64,000 nucleotides of DNA from Aegilops tauschii subsp. strangulata. Its lineage: Eukaryota > Streptophyta > Magnoliopsida > Poales > Poaceae. Under the pieces are notes generated by a model. The model saw only the letters and a list, made by a program, of their open reading frames with translations, searched no databases and was not told the origin of the DNA. Position numbers and translations under genes: made by a program. Within the stretch, counting starts at the first letter, position 1, and every line of letters starts with the position of its first letter. Of this stretch, positions 12,010 through 24,459 are shown in pieces. The DNA lies in the NCBI RefSeq assembly GCF_002575655.3, contig NC_053037.3, positions 253,737,135 to 253,801,134 on the forward strand. Reading direction: 5' to 3'.

Positions 12010-13245
12010 AGTTAGCAGCAATAGAAACACAAAAGAATATGATCCTGCAGACTACTAGGAAGTGGTGCTGATGGTGGTGTGTCACAAAACCTTCAAGCGA
12101 ATCTCAAATTCTTACCAGTTCTTACCCAGCAGCAGGTGGTGATCGGCAACCGTTGTAGTCAAAACGCTCAATGCTTGGATAGAGCGATTACCAGGGAGAG
12201 TCAAACGCACGATGTAGATGTATGTGGAGCTGGGAAGGCTTATAATATGGTAGCAAAAATGGTCAGCAATAATCAATTCAGAGATGCAAAGTTGAATAAA
12301 CGCTCAACGACGGTACTGTGCTGGTCCTAGGCTAGACCGTGCTAGAGACGCGAGCCTAGAACACTAACAAAATCACGGCGCTGCACGTAAACAAGGGAAA
12401 AGCACACTCTGGAAAAAAAAATTGCTCTTTTTTTCGCTCTTTTTTCTTTGCGCTCCTCTTTTTTTTTGCGAAAAATCACTATAATGGCGAGTGTCTCGAA
12501 ACTCTTCCCGGGTCAAACTGACGGGATGGGCACAAAATTTTTTTGACTTTTTTTCGGAAATCAGGGCAGCGACGACGAAAAAGTGCGACAAAAAATCACT
12601 ATGATGGCGAGTGTCTCAAAACACTCCCCGGGACCTAAAAATAGGATAGGGAAAAAATATTTTTGGTTGCCGAAATTTTGGCCTAAAAACTGCCCGGGGG
12701 TCTCCAGACTCTTTTTTTCCGAGACCTACTCAGGCAAGGAAACACGAAACGGAAAATAGATGGATCTCTAAAACAAACCGAATATGAAAAGAACTCGGAT
12801 TGGTGGTGGATATATGGTGGTAGGATATGGCAGCGGTGGTGGTATATGGTAGCGGTGGTGGTATATGGATATGGATCGGTAGTGGTATATGGATACGGAT
12901 TGGTGGTGGTATATGGATACGGATTCAGAGCGGTGGCGGATAAGCAATGGTGGTAGATGGCAAGGTGATGATGATGGTGCGGCGGCGGCGTGACAACTTA
13001 TGACCAGAAGTCGAAACTCTAAAAGACTAGACTCTAAGACCAGCAACTTGACACGACGATGCAACCGCAAATTCAACAAAGCAAAAACCCTAAAAAGATT
13101 ATGCAAAGGCTCAGATTGGTTCGGATAGGATGAACTAACCCTTTTTTTTGGCTTTTTCGTGGACTATAGGTATGAAGAACAAACTCGATCTAAACTACGA
13201 AAAACTGTAAAATCTCACCGAGCAACCTGGAAATCTGATACCACT
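12010..13245 (-). other. A2 leader and primer site
   Basis: The leader is of the A1 type. It contains the conserved hairpin (12327-12359, stem intact) and the 112-codon leader ORF (13106-12768). The primer site reads as ATCTGATACCA at 13233-13243 on the plus strand. No other gene is seen. Confidence 0.82.
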
Positions 13246-14162
13246 TGATAGAGGCAAAGGTGGCCCGTCTTTCGATGAGATGATGGATATCACTTTGGTG
13301 GAAGTCGACTTTGACGATCCGACTACGAACGTGCGATGACGTCGCGCCTTAGCAATCGCTAAACCAACTCCGAGAGGTTATCGACCACGCCGGAGCACGA
13401 TCAACCTGACCACGACGGTCTTTTTCCTGCGAGCAAACAAAGAACAAGCAAGAAACTAAGATTGCAATCTGGATATTGCGAATATAAGATGAAAGCTTTA
13501 TTGATCAAGGTGGGGTTCTATGACGCCTTTGTCTGGTCGTTGAACACAAACGAAGTACGCGAAGTTGCAGCTATGGCGAACTTTTAATCTAAACAAAACC
13601 CAAAGTCTAAACGGTGCCCTAAGGGCTGTATATATGGAGGAAGAAGGGGGAATTTCGTGGCCCTTGGAGAAGGGGTCCGAAACCAACCCTATCTCTTGTT
13701 TCCCCACACACACGGACTCTAAAAACAGCCTATACTTATGTATTTCAAAATTACATGGGCCTGGCCCAATAATAAGGTGACGCAGCACCTGGAATAGCCT
13801 CTGGACGAAATTTATGAAGTGGCATCTTGTATATTTCGTCCAAGGCTTCATTCACTCCTTATGGTGGCCTCAAAGTCCCGAAATCATCACTGGTACCTCC
13901 GTTCTTGTTCCCCTTGCGCATGCCATCAACTCCATGCTTGTTCTTGCTCCAATGTTCATCCTTCTCCAAGCCAGGCCCTTCATTTGTAAGCAAAACAAAA
14001 GTATCTAATTTAGGCAGCATCATATTCTCATGAACATTAGAATCATTACCAAGAAACGGAAGTACCTGGTAATTTAATTGGCGTGCGCGAGCTCTAGTAA
14101 TTGGTCCATTATATGTAACAGTAGGGGTTGTGGGTGTAACAATGGTATTGATGTCCTCATCA
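13246..14162 (-). repeat. A2 5' LTR (917 bp)
   Basis: On the plus strand it begins TGATAGAGG at 13246 and ends CCTCATCA at 14162. It has the same length and landmarks as the other A LTRs. Confidence 0.95.
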
Positions 14163-14826
14163 TTTTGCATAGTGGCCATACATATAAAAAAAGAGAGAAT
14201 GAGCTTTTAAGCAAAGAAAGAGAAAGAGAAAGAGCAAAGAAGCTTGTACGCAAGTGCCATAGCATCATACCACATTGCATATAAGATTGTCATATCCGAT
14301 CATCTTGGATCATCTTGAGAGAAACGCCGGGAACCATACATATATAGCATACTTGGGATAGAAAGTGTATCCATTTTGCATATCATAGGTTGTGCACAAG
14401 TGTCGTATCCGCCTATAGAGCAATCGTGCTAGCGTCTCTCTTGAGTTGTGCAACACGAGCGTTTTCCGTGGATTCCACATTTTGTGATCATTCCTTGGTT
14501 GCACGACCCCATTTATCTATCCGTGTGTGTGTTTCCGTGTGCCATTCTTTGCTATTGGTCTACTTGTTTCACTTGCGAATTTGTGAATCTCTTTCAACAT
14601 TATTGACTCTTGCTAACATTTTGCATCAAATTTTTGTGCCACTATCCTCACCGAGCTCCACCATAAGCCTTACTTGTGTAGGTGTGAGAAACCTACAAGA
14701 ATTGGTACCAATTGTGTTATTTCCTTGTTACACATTGAGTGATCGTTGATCCATCTTCAACATCGATTAAGGTACATTTGGTATAGTTCTTCTCTTTCTC
14801 CCACTCATATTTGCTCGAGTCTTGTG
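14163..14826 (+). other. Leader of B unit 1 (partial)
   Basis: This is noncoding leader shared with 21160-21804 and 43665-44324. A short ORF (14390-14749) is partly shared between copies but is not convincing as a gene. Confidence 0.7.
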
Positions 14827-17324
14827 ATGGATAGGCAAGGCATTTCATCTCCGGTCTTCGACAACAACGACGGCGCGAACAACTACATCACCAAAGCGTC
14901 CATCTTCGGACTACAACGACAAATGCAAGGTGCACAATCTACCTTGCGAGAGCGCCTCGACAACCTCGCCATCGACATACACCACTCCGAAGCAAGGAAA
15001 AGGGACTACATCGACACCAAGTTGGGCGAGCTAAAGGATCAACTACGAGACATGGTGGCCGACTACAAGTCTTCTTCCCCTTCATCATCCTCAAGGCGGC
15101 GAGCAAGTTGATCATCTTCGGAGCGCCCATGCAATACAAGCGCAAGTCGTCCACGTCCACATCTCCATGGCGACCACCATCATTTTCGTGATCCACATCG
15201 TCATGAAGGGCAAGTCACCTCCAAGCATCATGTGCACGACGACGACGAACGACATCTACTACGAGCTCAAGTACGACAACGACACCATCAACATGAAGAT
15301 GCTCCACAAGTGCAAATGTACAAGTCCCAACAAGCTCTACTTCACTCCAAGGCCAAGCTTCATGAGCACAAGAGAAGACCGCGAGACAAGCACCACCACG
15401 ACGGAGCTACGGCTACACCAACCACTTCGGCATGTTGGCCAAGTGCTATCAAGGCATCTTCGCCTTTGGACGTACGGCATCTTCGCCTACTTCCCATGAG
15501 TTCGCCTACATCGACATCTTCAACAACAAGGCGACCACCTACGAGCGAGGGCGACACTTCCACCTTCGGAAGCCCCTCAAGGAAGATGGCCGAGCATGGG
15601 AAATTCCCTTCGGTCATGGAGACGAGCTACGAGGTGCCACATCATATGGGCCTCCAACAACAAGACGGCGATAGAAAGGCCGAGCAAGGGCCATCCCCTT
15701 CGACCACAGCAACGAGCGCGAACCTCTTCAACAACACAAAGACGGCACCTATATTGGACTCATACTCCGAGTCACGCTACGAGACCGCACATGAGACCTT
15801 ATCTTTGGTCTTGGAGGAGAGTGATGATGTGCCATCTTCGGCCTTCATCCACGGCTACGACTACGACATGATTGAGCATGGAGACATTTGCACCAACATC
15901 TCTCCGACACCCACATATGTGCCCCAATTCCCATGTGAGGAGAGCCACCCCACCATGAGTGATATGAGTGACTCCACCATATGTGACATTGAGTGCATTT
16001 CCTATGAGAGGATGAGTGTGACCACCACTAGCCCCACACTTGAGAGCATGCCACAGATCCTATGTGAGGTTGACAGCCATTTGAGTGACTCCACCAACCA
16101 TATGAGTGAGAGCATCTTACCGGGAGTGAGTGAGCCACAACACTTAGTGAGTGAGGTAGTTGACACGGCATGTGAGGCCACTTTGATTTCTAACAACTTA
16201 ACCTCTACTCCGAGTGTGTTTTCCTTGGTGCTAGGTCTCCTACATGACGACATGCCTATCCTCGACGAGTCCATACCTCCAATGGAGACGACGATGGCCA
16301 TGATGGACGATGATGCACCCCCACATGGTTCCATCAAGATGAAGATGACCACGACTTGGTCTTCGACACCTCACCTACAACACATGAGCGATGCTCCAAA
16401 GGTAACATAGGTGATGGTGCTTCTCTTGTCCCACTAGTGGACTATCTCACGAATGATTGCTTGCATGATGTTGATCCACCTATTGCCATGCTTCATGCTA
16501 GTGCGACTTCTTCATGTCATGACTTACCAATTTATGATGAATATGATGATGAGCATGTTGAGTTGCCTAGTTGTGATGCTATGCTCCATAGGATATCTTG
16601 TGAAAATTCTATTGGTCACTTCATGTTTGACAATCCATTGAACTTGTCATACGCTATGAGTGAGATATCCCATATTACATCATTTCAATCTCAACATAGT
16701 AACTATGCATGCCCCATTAAAATAAATCCCATTTGCACTTATGGCATAGATGATGAGATGATGGTCATTGGCTTTTGTTTTTCATGTGATGATATTGCCA
16801 TGCTTCCTTTACATGATTTGCGCAATTCATCTACTATGTCATGCCATGATCACATAGAACCAAATATGCTTTGTTTTGGATGTTGTCAATATTCTCCATG
16901 TGATGTTTCTACAAATGCTCATGAGGAGACCCCCATAGTTTCCTCATACATATTAGGAGATCTTGATGCATTCCATACTTTGCATGATTCCCATAATTGC
17001 TTGCACCATATGCATTCCATGAATAACAATGCTCTACATATTTCTCATGATGCATTACACAATTTGAGTCTCCATTGTGCTATACATAATAACAAACCTC
17101 TCATGATGGATGACATGTTTCTATATCACGCATCTCATTTATTTGAGCATTGGATATTTGGTGCTAACCGACACAAGCACGTATGCATCATGATGGATGA
17201 TGTGTACATCTACCACGCACACACAATTTTCCCTTTGTCTTTGTTTTGTGTAGGTACTTATGAACACTCGTCAACCTCACAATCGATCTATCGCATGTGT
17301 GATCTATTCTTGTTGGTTGAGTGA
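14827..17324 (+). pseudogene. B unit 1 ORF1 (gag-like, unrecognised), broken
   Basis: It starts at ATG 14827 (MDRQGISSPVFDNN). The N-terminus has a likely coiled coil (about residues 30-85: QGAQSTLRERLDNLA, LGELKDQLRDMVADY). It is followed by a Ser/Arg and His-rich basic stretch, an acidic middle and a long Cys/His/Met-rich C-terminal half (CDDIAMLPLHD, MMDDVYIYH). No zinc knuckle, protease or RT is present. Position and the coiled coil suggest a structural gag-like role, which is inference. Defects are a nonsense codon at 15109-15111, a 1-bp loss in a C run near 16320, and fusion of the last codons into LTR sequence after 17284. It does not code for a normal protein. Confidence 0.65.
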
Positions 17325-17440
17325 TTTCTCTCGTGTTCCCCTTGTGTTTCCCTCGTGTCCCCCCTCGTGTTCATCGCGTTCTTCGTAGGGATCCGCTCCT
17401 TTCGTGAAAGATCGGCCACCTAGGGTTCCACCCTACATCA
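17285..17440 (+). repeat. B LTR remnant between units 1 and 2
   Basis: This matches the last 156 bp of the complete B LTR (34973-35128), ending CTACATCA. A tRNA-Met-like primer site (TGGTATCATGAGCCA, 17444-17458) follows at once. Confidence 0.88.
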
Positions 17441-17744
17441 TCTTGGTATCATGAGCCACGTTGATCACGATTTCGGAGCCTCCCCGTTGTGTTTTCTAGC
17501 CTAATTTTGTTGATTTCGTCCTAAATTCGAAAATCCCCACCAAAAAATAGCCCCCAATTTTTTTTGTGATTTGTTGGTGTGATGATGTTTTGTTGATTTT
17601 GATCCATGGATTCGTTGTGTCTTGAGTAGATCTAGCTTTCCCCGAATTTTCCCCAATTTCCATCCACGAAATCTCCGCAATTTTGCCCCCGAAATCATCA
17701 ATTTCTGCCCGCAAAATCGAGTCCTCGAGTTCGTCCTCGGATTT

Positions 17745-17900
17745 GGAGCCCGGACATCCGGCCCGTAGCCCCGACATATGGTCCCCCGGACATCCGGCCC
17801 GTGGCCCGGACATCCGGCTCCTGGAGCGCAATTTCGCGCGCGGTTCTGGACATCAGGTACCGGAAATCCGGCCCGAGCCCCGGATGTCCGGCCCCTGGCA
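17745..17900 (+). repeat. CCGGA-CA-TCCGG repeats in B unit 2 leader
   Basis: This is a cluster of a 12-bp interrupted inverted repeat, CCGGACATCCGG, with near copies (accggaaatccgg, gacatatgg) and one in the opposite orientation (CCGGATGTCCGG). The same motif is clustered in the U3 of the B LTR. Confidence 0.85.
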
Positions 17901-18292
17901 TTTCAGCCTTACCCGTTTCACCGTTTTGTGCATAACTAATTCATCCGGAGTTCGTTTTTGACGTTCTTTAGCTCGTTTTGAAGCTATTGACACCCCCCAT
18001 AACACAAAAATACTACCATCCCCATTTGACTCCATCAAATTTTGGAACTTTGGCATCTTTGCCTAGGGCTTTAACCATAACTTCCGCAAAACCACCACAG
18101 CCTTTCGCAACCTAACCAATTTTGTTCCCCATTGCATTAGTGGTTGCTTGAGTAGTGATTCGAGTCTCCTAAGGTGTTTCGGCTACATAGGGACTGTTGC
18201 TTCTTCATCAACCACCACCATAACTTCCGCATAGGCGTGCCCGCCATACACTTCCGCCACCCCAACTTAACCCAATTTTGTTTGTGTTGTGA

Positions 18293-19082
18293 TGATAGAG
18301 GCGGGGGTGTCCCGATCTTTCGATGAGATGATAACTATAGATTTGGTGGAGACGACTTTGACGATCGGACTACAAACGTGCATGACGTTGCGCCTTAGCA
18401 ATCGCTAAACCAACTCCGAGAGGTTATTGACCACGCCGCAGCACAATCAACCTGACCACGAAGGTCTATTCCTGCAAGCAATCGAAGAACAAGCAAGAAT
18501 ATGATAATGCAATCTGAATATTGCGAATATAGATGAAGTATTGATAAAGGTGGGGATCCGTAAGCGGTTTTGGTTTGGTCGTTGGACACAAACGAAGTAC
18601 ACGAAGTTGCAATGCCTAACTTTTAACTAAACAAATCGCAAGGAAAAAGCTACTAGATGGATCTACTTATATAGGAGCAAGGGGTGGCGGCCAAGGAGGT
18701 GGGACGATGTCCCAAGGCAGCCTAAAACCAACCCTAGGTCGTACAAGGCTCATGGGCCCAAGTGGAGGTGATGCAACACCTTTGGACTTGTTGTTTGACT
18801 CGGATTCTGTTGCAGCGTCAGATTGTTTCGTCCATATCTCAATGCTCCGGAGGAATTTAAAGGTGAATCCAATTGCGTTGGAAAGAGGACGAAATCTACT
18901 TTCCAACAAAAAAAGAATCACCCACTTCGGAGTCCGTATGAAAAAGTTGTTGGCGTTTTGAGTCAGGTATGTCTGTGCAGTCCGAATCTGAATCCAGAAC
19001 GTGAGAGACTTGGACTCTATCTTCTCTTGGCCCAAAAGTGACGTGAGAGGACTTTTTGAACAGAACCTAAACTTCTCCTTTT
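18293..19082 (-). repeat. C2 3' LTR fragment
   Basis: The plus strand begins TGATAGAGGCGGG and the homology to the C LTR stops at about 19082. Confidence 0.88.
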
Positions 19083-19613
19083 TGATCTGAATTTTGTTTT
19101 TTTTCTTCTCTCTTTTTTTTCCTCACACTTTTTTTCTTTTTCTTTCTCTCTTTTTTTTCTCTCACTTTTTTCTCTCTTTTTTTTCTCTGTCTTTTTTTCT
19201 CTCCCTCTTTCCAAGACAAACTAGATAAGATGCAGATTGGATCAAGCGAAGATGTGGACGACCTCAACTATGATTGTGACAATGAACTATGGGTAGCACG
19301 TGGTGGAAATAGATGGATGGTGTGGTGGATAGCGGAAGGGATAACGATGCAGCGGCGACGTGACTAATGTGAACATAACTCGAAACTCTAAACGAACTAG
19401 AAACTAAGACCAGCAACTCGACATGACGATGCAACCGATAATTCAATAATGCAAACAATGAAAAGAAAATTGCAAAGGCTCAGACTGGCTTGGACAAAAG
19501 GATGAATAGATCTAACTTTTTTGTGGCTTTTTCTTGGACAATAGGTAAGAAAACAAATCTAATCTAGGGGAAACTGGAAATTCTCACCGAGCAACCTGAA
19601 AACTGATACCACT
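19083..19613 (-). other. C2 leader remnant with pyrimidine tract
   Basis: 19090-19210 is almost pure C/T on the plus strand, matching the A/G tract of the C1 leader (52325-52460). A 64-codon leader ORF (19458-19264) matches C1. A primer-site match (ctgatacca) adjoins the 5' LTR. Confidence 0.8.
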
Positions 19614-20594
19614 TGATAGAGGCGGGGGTGTCCTGATCTTTCGATGAGATGATAACTATCGATTTGGTGGAGACGACTTTCACGATACGACTACAAACGT
19701 GCACGACATTGCGCCTTAGCAATCGCTAAACCAACTCTGAGAGGTTATTGACCACGTCGCAGCACAATCAACCTGACCACGAAGGTCTATTCCTGCAAGC
19801 AATCGAAGAACAACCAAGAATATGATAACGCAATCTGAATATTGTGAATATAGATGAAGTATTGATAAAGGTGGGGATCCATAAGCGGTCTTGGTCTGGT
19901 CGTTGGACACAAACGAAGTACACGAAGTTGCAATGGCTAACTTTTAACCAAACAAATCCCAAGGAAAAAGCTACTAGATGGATCTACTTATATAGGAGCA
20001 AGGGGTGGCGGCCAAGGAGGTGGGAGGACGTCCCAAGGCAGCCTAAAACCAACCCTAGGTCGTACAAGGCTCATGGGCCCAAGTGGAGGTGATGCAACAC
20101 CTTTGGACTTGTTGTTTGACTCGGATTCTGCTGCAGCGTCAGATTGTTTCGTCCATATCTCAACGCTCCGGACGAATTTAAAGGTGAATCCAATTGGGTT
20201 GGAAAGAGGACGAAATCTACTTTCCAACAGAAAAAGAATCACCCACTGTGGAGTCCGTATGAAAAAGTTGTTGCCGTTTTGAGTTAGGTATGTCTGTGCA
20301 GTCCGAATCTGAATCCAGAACGTGAGAGGCTTGGACTCTATCTTCTCTTGGCCCAAAAGTGACGCGAGAGGACTTTTTGAACAGAACCTAAACTTGTCCT
20401 TTTCCCCTATCTTCATATGTGGATTGTACAAATGTCCCATACACCTGCAATTAGACAAAACACAAAAGTGTGTGAAGTATTTTTGTTCTGGATAACATAA
20501 ATAGATTATTGAATAGTTTGCACTAGAAATCACCTGACAAATATGCATGTATGCAATATTTTTGGTCGTATCCAAGGTAGTCATGTCCTCATCA
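19614..20594 (-). repeat. C2 5' LTR (981 bp)
   Basis: It runs from TGATAGAGG at 19614 to CCTCATCA at 20594 on the plus strand. The reverse reading is open for 198 codons from 20584 to 19988 and ends at the TATA box, matching the LTR-encoded tail of C1. Confidence 0.93.
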
Positions 20595-21804
20595 TGTGAG
20601 TCGTGTCTCCTAAGGTGTTTCGGCTACTTAGGGACCGTGCTTCGAACTCCGACACCCTGTATAGTCCATCCACCTTACCCTCCACTTCCGCATTGCGTTT
20701 CAAAACCCCATCATTGCATTTCCGCAATCCCATTGAGTTTTCGCAAAACCACCAACGCATTCCCGCTACCACCATTTGACATTTGAGATTTTGACTTCGC
20801 CGTTTTTCCGTTTCCTAAGGTGTTTCGGCTACTTAGGGACGAGTCTCCATCATCTTGGTATCTACATCAAGAACACCGCCACTCATCACCGCCTCGGACG
20901 GTAACCTCCATATCATCTTGGTATCGTGGTATCCCTCCATTGTATATCCCCTTGCCATTACATTTGTTAACCCCTAGCCCATTTTGCGTCACTTGCCTAT
21001 CGAGACTAGCCATTTGAGTATTGCCGACAACGTTACTTGTGCATATTAGTGGTCTACACCTTCCATTGCATACATAACATATCATATTGGTATCATATCA
21101 TCCATTGTGTCACAAGTTTGTTCCCGCATATACACAATTGCTATCTTGGTTTGTGCATTTTGCAAAGTGACCATACAAAAAAAAGAATAAGCATTTAAGC
21201 AAAAGAGAAGGGCAAAGAAGCTTGTAAGCAAGTGCCATAGCATCATACCACATTGCATATAAGATTGTCATATCCGATCATCTTGGATCATCTTGAGAGA
21301 AACACCGGGAACCATACATACATAGCATACTTGGATAGAAAGTCTATCCATTTTGCATATCATAGGTTGTGCACAAGTGTCGTATCCGCCTATAGAGCAA
21401 TCGTGCTAGCGTCTCTCTTGAGTTGTGAAACACGAGCGTTTTCCGTGGACTCCACATTTTGTTCTCATTCCTTGGTTGCACGACCCCATTTATCTATCCA
21501 TGTGTGTGTTTTCGTGTGCCATTCTTTGCTATTGGTCTACTTGTTTCACTTGCGAATTTGTGAATCTCTTTCAACATTATTGACTCTTGCTAACATTTTG
21601 CATCAAAAAAATTGTGCCACTATCCTCACCGAGCTCCACCATAAGCCTTATTTGTGTAGGTGTGAGAAACCGACAAGAATTGGTACCAATTGTGCTATTT
21701 CCTTGTTACACATTGTGTGATCATTGATCCATCTTCAACATCGGTCAAGGTACATTTGGTATAGTTCTTCTCTTTCTCCCACTCATATTTGCTCGAGTCT
21801 TGTG
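20595..21804 (+). other. B unit 2 leader, second half
   Basis: This is noncoding leader with the recurrent hairpin CCTAAG...CTTAGG (20609-20632 and 20814-20837; a first, mutated copy is at 18168). It also has several ttggtatc motifs resembling the primer site. An ORF at 21253-21720 is shared in part with unit 1 but has no recognisable features. Confidence 0.7.
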
Positions 21805-24459
21805 ATGGATAGGGAAGGCATTTCATCTCCGGTCTTCGACAACAACGACGACGCGAACAACAACATCACCAAAATGTCCATCTTCGGACTACAACACGAA
21901 ATGCAAGGTGCACAATCTACCTTGCAAGAGCGCCTCGACAACCTCGCCATTGACATACGACACTCCGAAGCAAGGAAAAGGGACTACATCGACACCAAGT
22001 TGGGCGAGCTAAAGGATCAACTACGCGACATGGTGGCCGACTACAAGTCTTCTTCCCCTTCATCATCCTCAAGGCGGCGGCGAGCAAGTCGATTATCTTC
22101 GGAGCGCCCACGCGACGCAAGCGCAAGTCGTGCACGTCCACATCTACATGGCGACCACCATCACGCTCGTGATCCACATCGTCATGAAGGGCAAGTCACC
22201 TCCAAGCATCATGTGCACGACGACGACGAACGACATCTACTACGAGCTCAAGCGCGACAACGACACCATCATCATGAAGATGTTCCACAAGCGCAAATAC
22301 ACAAGTCCCAAGAAGCCATACTTCACGCCAAGTCCAAGCTTCATGAGCATAAGAGAAGACCGCGAGACGAGCACCACCAAAACGGAGCTACGGCTACACC
22401 AACCACTTCGGCATCTTCGCCAAGTGCTATCAAGGCATCTTTGCCTTTGGACGTACGGCATCTTCGCCTACTTCCCATGAGTTTGCCTACATCGACATCT
22501 TCAACAACAAGGCGACCACCTACGCGCGAGGGCGACACTTCCATGTTCGGAAGCCCCTCAAGGAAGATGGCCGAGCATGGGAAATTCCCTTCGGTCATGG
22601 AGACGAGCTATGAGGTGCCACATCATATGGGCCTCCAATAACAAGACGGCGACAAGAAGGTAGAGCAAGGGCCATCCCCTTCGACCACGGCGACAAGCAC
22701 GAACCTCTTCAACAACATGAAGACGGCGCCCATATTGGACTCATCCTCCGAGTCAAGCTACGAGACCGCACATGAGACCTTATCTTTGGTCTTGGAGGAG
22801 AGTGATGATGTGCCATCTTCGGCCTTCATCCACGGCTACGACTACGACATAGTTGAGCATGGAGACATTTGAACCAACATCTCTCCGACACCCACATATG
22901 AAGAGATGCCCAAATTGCCAAGTGAGGAGAGCCACCACCATATGAGTGACATGAGTAACTCCACCATATGTGACATTGAGAGCATTTCCTATGAGAGGAT
23001 GAGTGTGACCACCACTAGCCCCACACTTGAGAGCAAGCCACACATCCTATGTGAGGTTGAGAGCCATTTGAGTGACTCCACCAACCATATGAGTGAGAGC
23101 ATCATACCGGGAGTGAGTGAGCCACAACACTTAGTGAGTGAGGTAGTTGATAGGGCATGTGAGGCCACTACGATTTCTAATGACTTAACCTCTACTCCTA
23201 GTGTGTTTTGTTCTTTGGTGCTAGGTCTCCTACATGACGACATGCCTATCCTCGACGAGTCCATACCTCCAATGGAGACGACGATGGCCATGGTGGACGA
23301 TGATGCACCCCCCACATGGTTCCATCAAGATGAAGATGACTACGAGTGGATCTTCGGCACCTCACCTACAACACATGAGCGATGCTCCAAAGATAACATA
23401 GGTGATGGTGCTTCTCTTGTCCCACTAGTGGACTATCTTACCAATGATTGCTTGCATGATGTTGATCCACCTATTCCAATGCTTCATGCTAGTGCGACTT
23501 CTTCATGTCTTGACTTACCAATTTATGATGAATATGATGATGAGCATGTTGAGTTGCCTAGTTGTGATGCTATGCTCCATAGGATTTCATGTGAAAATTC
23601 TATTGGTCACTTCATGTCTGACAATCCATTGAACTTGTCATATGCTATGAGTGAGATATCCCATATTACATCATTTCAATCTCAACATAGTAACTATGCA
23701 TGCCTCATTAAAATAAATCCCATTTGCACTTATGGCATAGATGACGAGATGATGGTCATTGGCTTTTGTTTTTCATGTGATGATATTGCCATGCTTCCTT
23801 TACATGATTTGCACAATTCATCTACTATACCATGCCATGATCACATTGTTCCAAATATGCATTGTTTTGGATGTTGTCAATATTCTCCATGTGATGTTTC
23901 CACTAATGCTCATGAGGAGACCTCCAAAGTTTCCTCATACATATTAGGAGATCTTCATGCATTCCATACTTTGCATGTTTCCCATAATTGCTTGCACCAT
24001 ATGCATACCATTCATAATAATGCTCTAGACATTTCTTGTGATGCTTCACACAATTTGAGTCTCCATTATGCTATACATAATAACAAACCTCTCATGATGG
24101 ATGACATGTTTCTATATCACGCATCTCATTTATTTGAGCATTGGCTATTTTGTGCTAACCAACACATGCCCGTGCGCATCATGATGGATGATGTGTACAT
24201 CTACCACGCACACACAGTTTTTCCTTTGCCTTTGTTTTGTGTAGGTACTCATGTATACTCGTCAACCTCTCAATCCCATGAGTTGACGAAACGAGCTCTT
24301 GAGAGCAAAGATGACTTGGGATCCCGTGGATTGTCCTTCCCACCATTCCCTTCGCGCATTCCTTTTACTTGGCTCTCACACGGTTTTGGGCTATATATCA
24401 CTTGTTACGTTATGTCCATTTTCCCGTGTTCACTTTGCATGCTATGCCTCTTTCTATGA
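21805..24459 (+). pseudogene. B unit 2 ORF1 (gag-like, ~884 aa), two nonsense codons
   Basis: This is the best preserved ORF1, a single frame from ATG 21805 to the stop at 24457-24459. It is interrupted only by TAA at 22639-22641 (CAA in the other units) and a TGA near 22870 (TGC in unit 1). Layout: an N-terminal coiled coil (about residues 30-85), an Arg/Ser/His-rich basic region (about 90-190), a Ser/Thr/Pro-rich stretch, an acidic Met/Ser-rich middle, and a Cys/His/Met-rich C-terminal third with CDDIAMLPLHD and MMDDVYIYH. I do not recognise a family domain. The C-terminal MDDVYIY block resembles IDDIYIY near the end of the C1 ORF. Its 3' end overlaps ORF2 in the -1 frame. Confidence 0.7.

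Larger units (their letters stand above)
7400..14162 (-). mobile_element. Retrotransposon A2, minus strand
   Basis: Reading on the minus strand, it has a complete 5' LTR (14162-13246), a primer site, a leader, a broken gag-pol and the first 162 bp of the 3' LTR (7561-7400). The rest of that LTR is displaced by A1. It is inserted in the leader of family B unit 1: the base to its right (14163) starts ttttgcatagtggcc, which is uninterrupted in the other B leaders (for example near 43670). Confidence 0.92.
14163..17440 (+). mobile_element. Family B unit 1 (non-autonomous LTR element), truncated both sides
   Basis: It begins inside the B leader where A2 is inserted, continues through ORF1, and is joined by deletion to the last 156 bp of a B LTR (17285-17440). 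All of ORF2, the polypurine tract and most of the LTR are missing. The junction at 17282-17285 shares atc between the two parents. The LTR remnant is followed directly by the primer site and leader of unit 2, so units 1 and 2 form a tandem with a shared LTR. Confidence 0.8.
18293..20594 (-). mobile_element. Retrotransposon C2, internally deleted, minus strand
   Basis: A perfect 5-bp duplication TGTGA (18288-18292 and 20595-20599) flanks the element. It has a complete 981-bp 5' LTR (20594-19614) and a leader remnant (19613-19083). The leader fuses directly to the last ~790 bp of the 3' LTR (19082-18293). The gag ORF, the polypurine tract and the first ~190 bp of the 3' LTR are gone. The junction lies in a C/T-rich tract. 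It sits in the B unit 2 leader, whose uninterrupted form is at 35981-36008. Confidence 0.9.

Noticed and set aside
14390..14749. B leader ORF (MCTSVVSAYRAIVL) as a gene
   Set aside because: It is only partly shared with unit 2, has no conserved end and lies in an untranslated leader.
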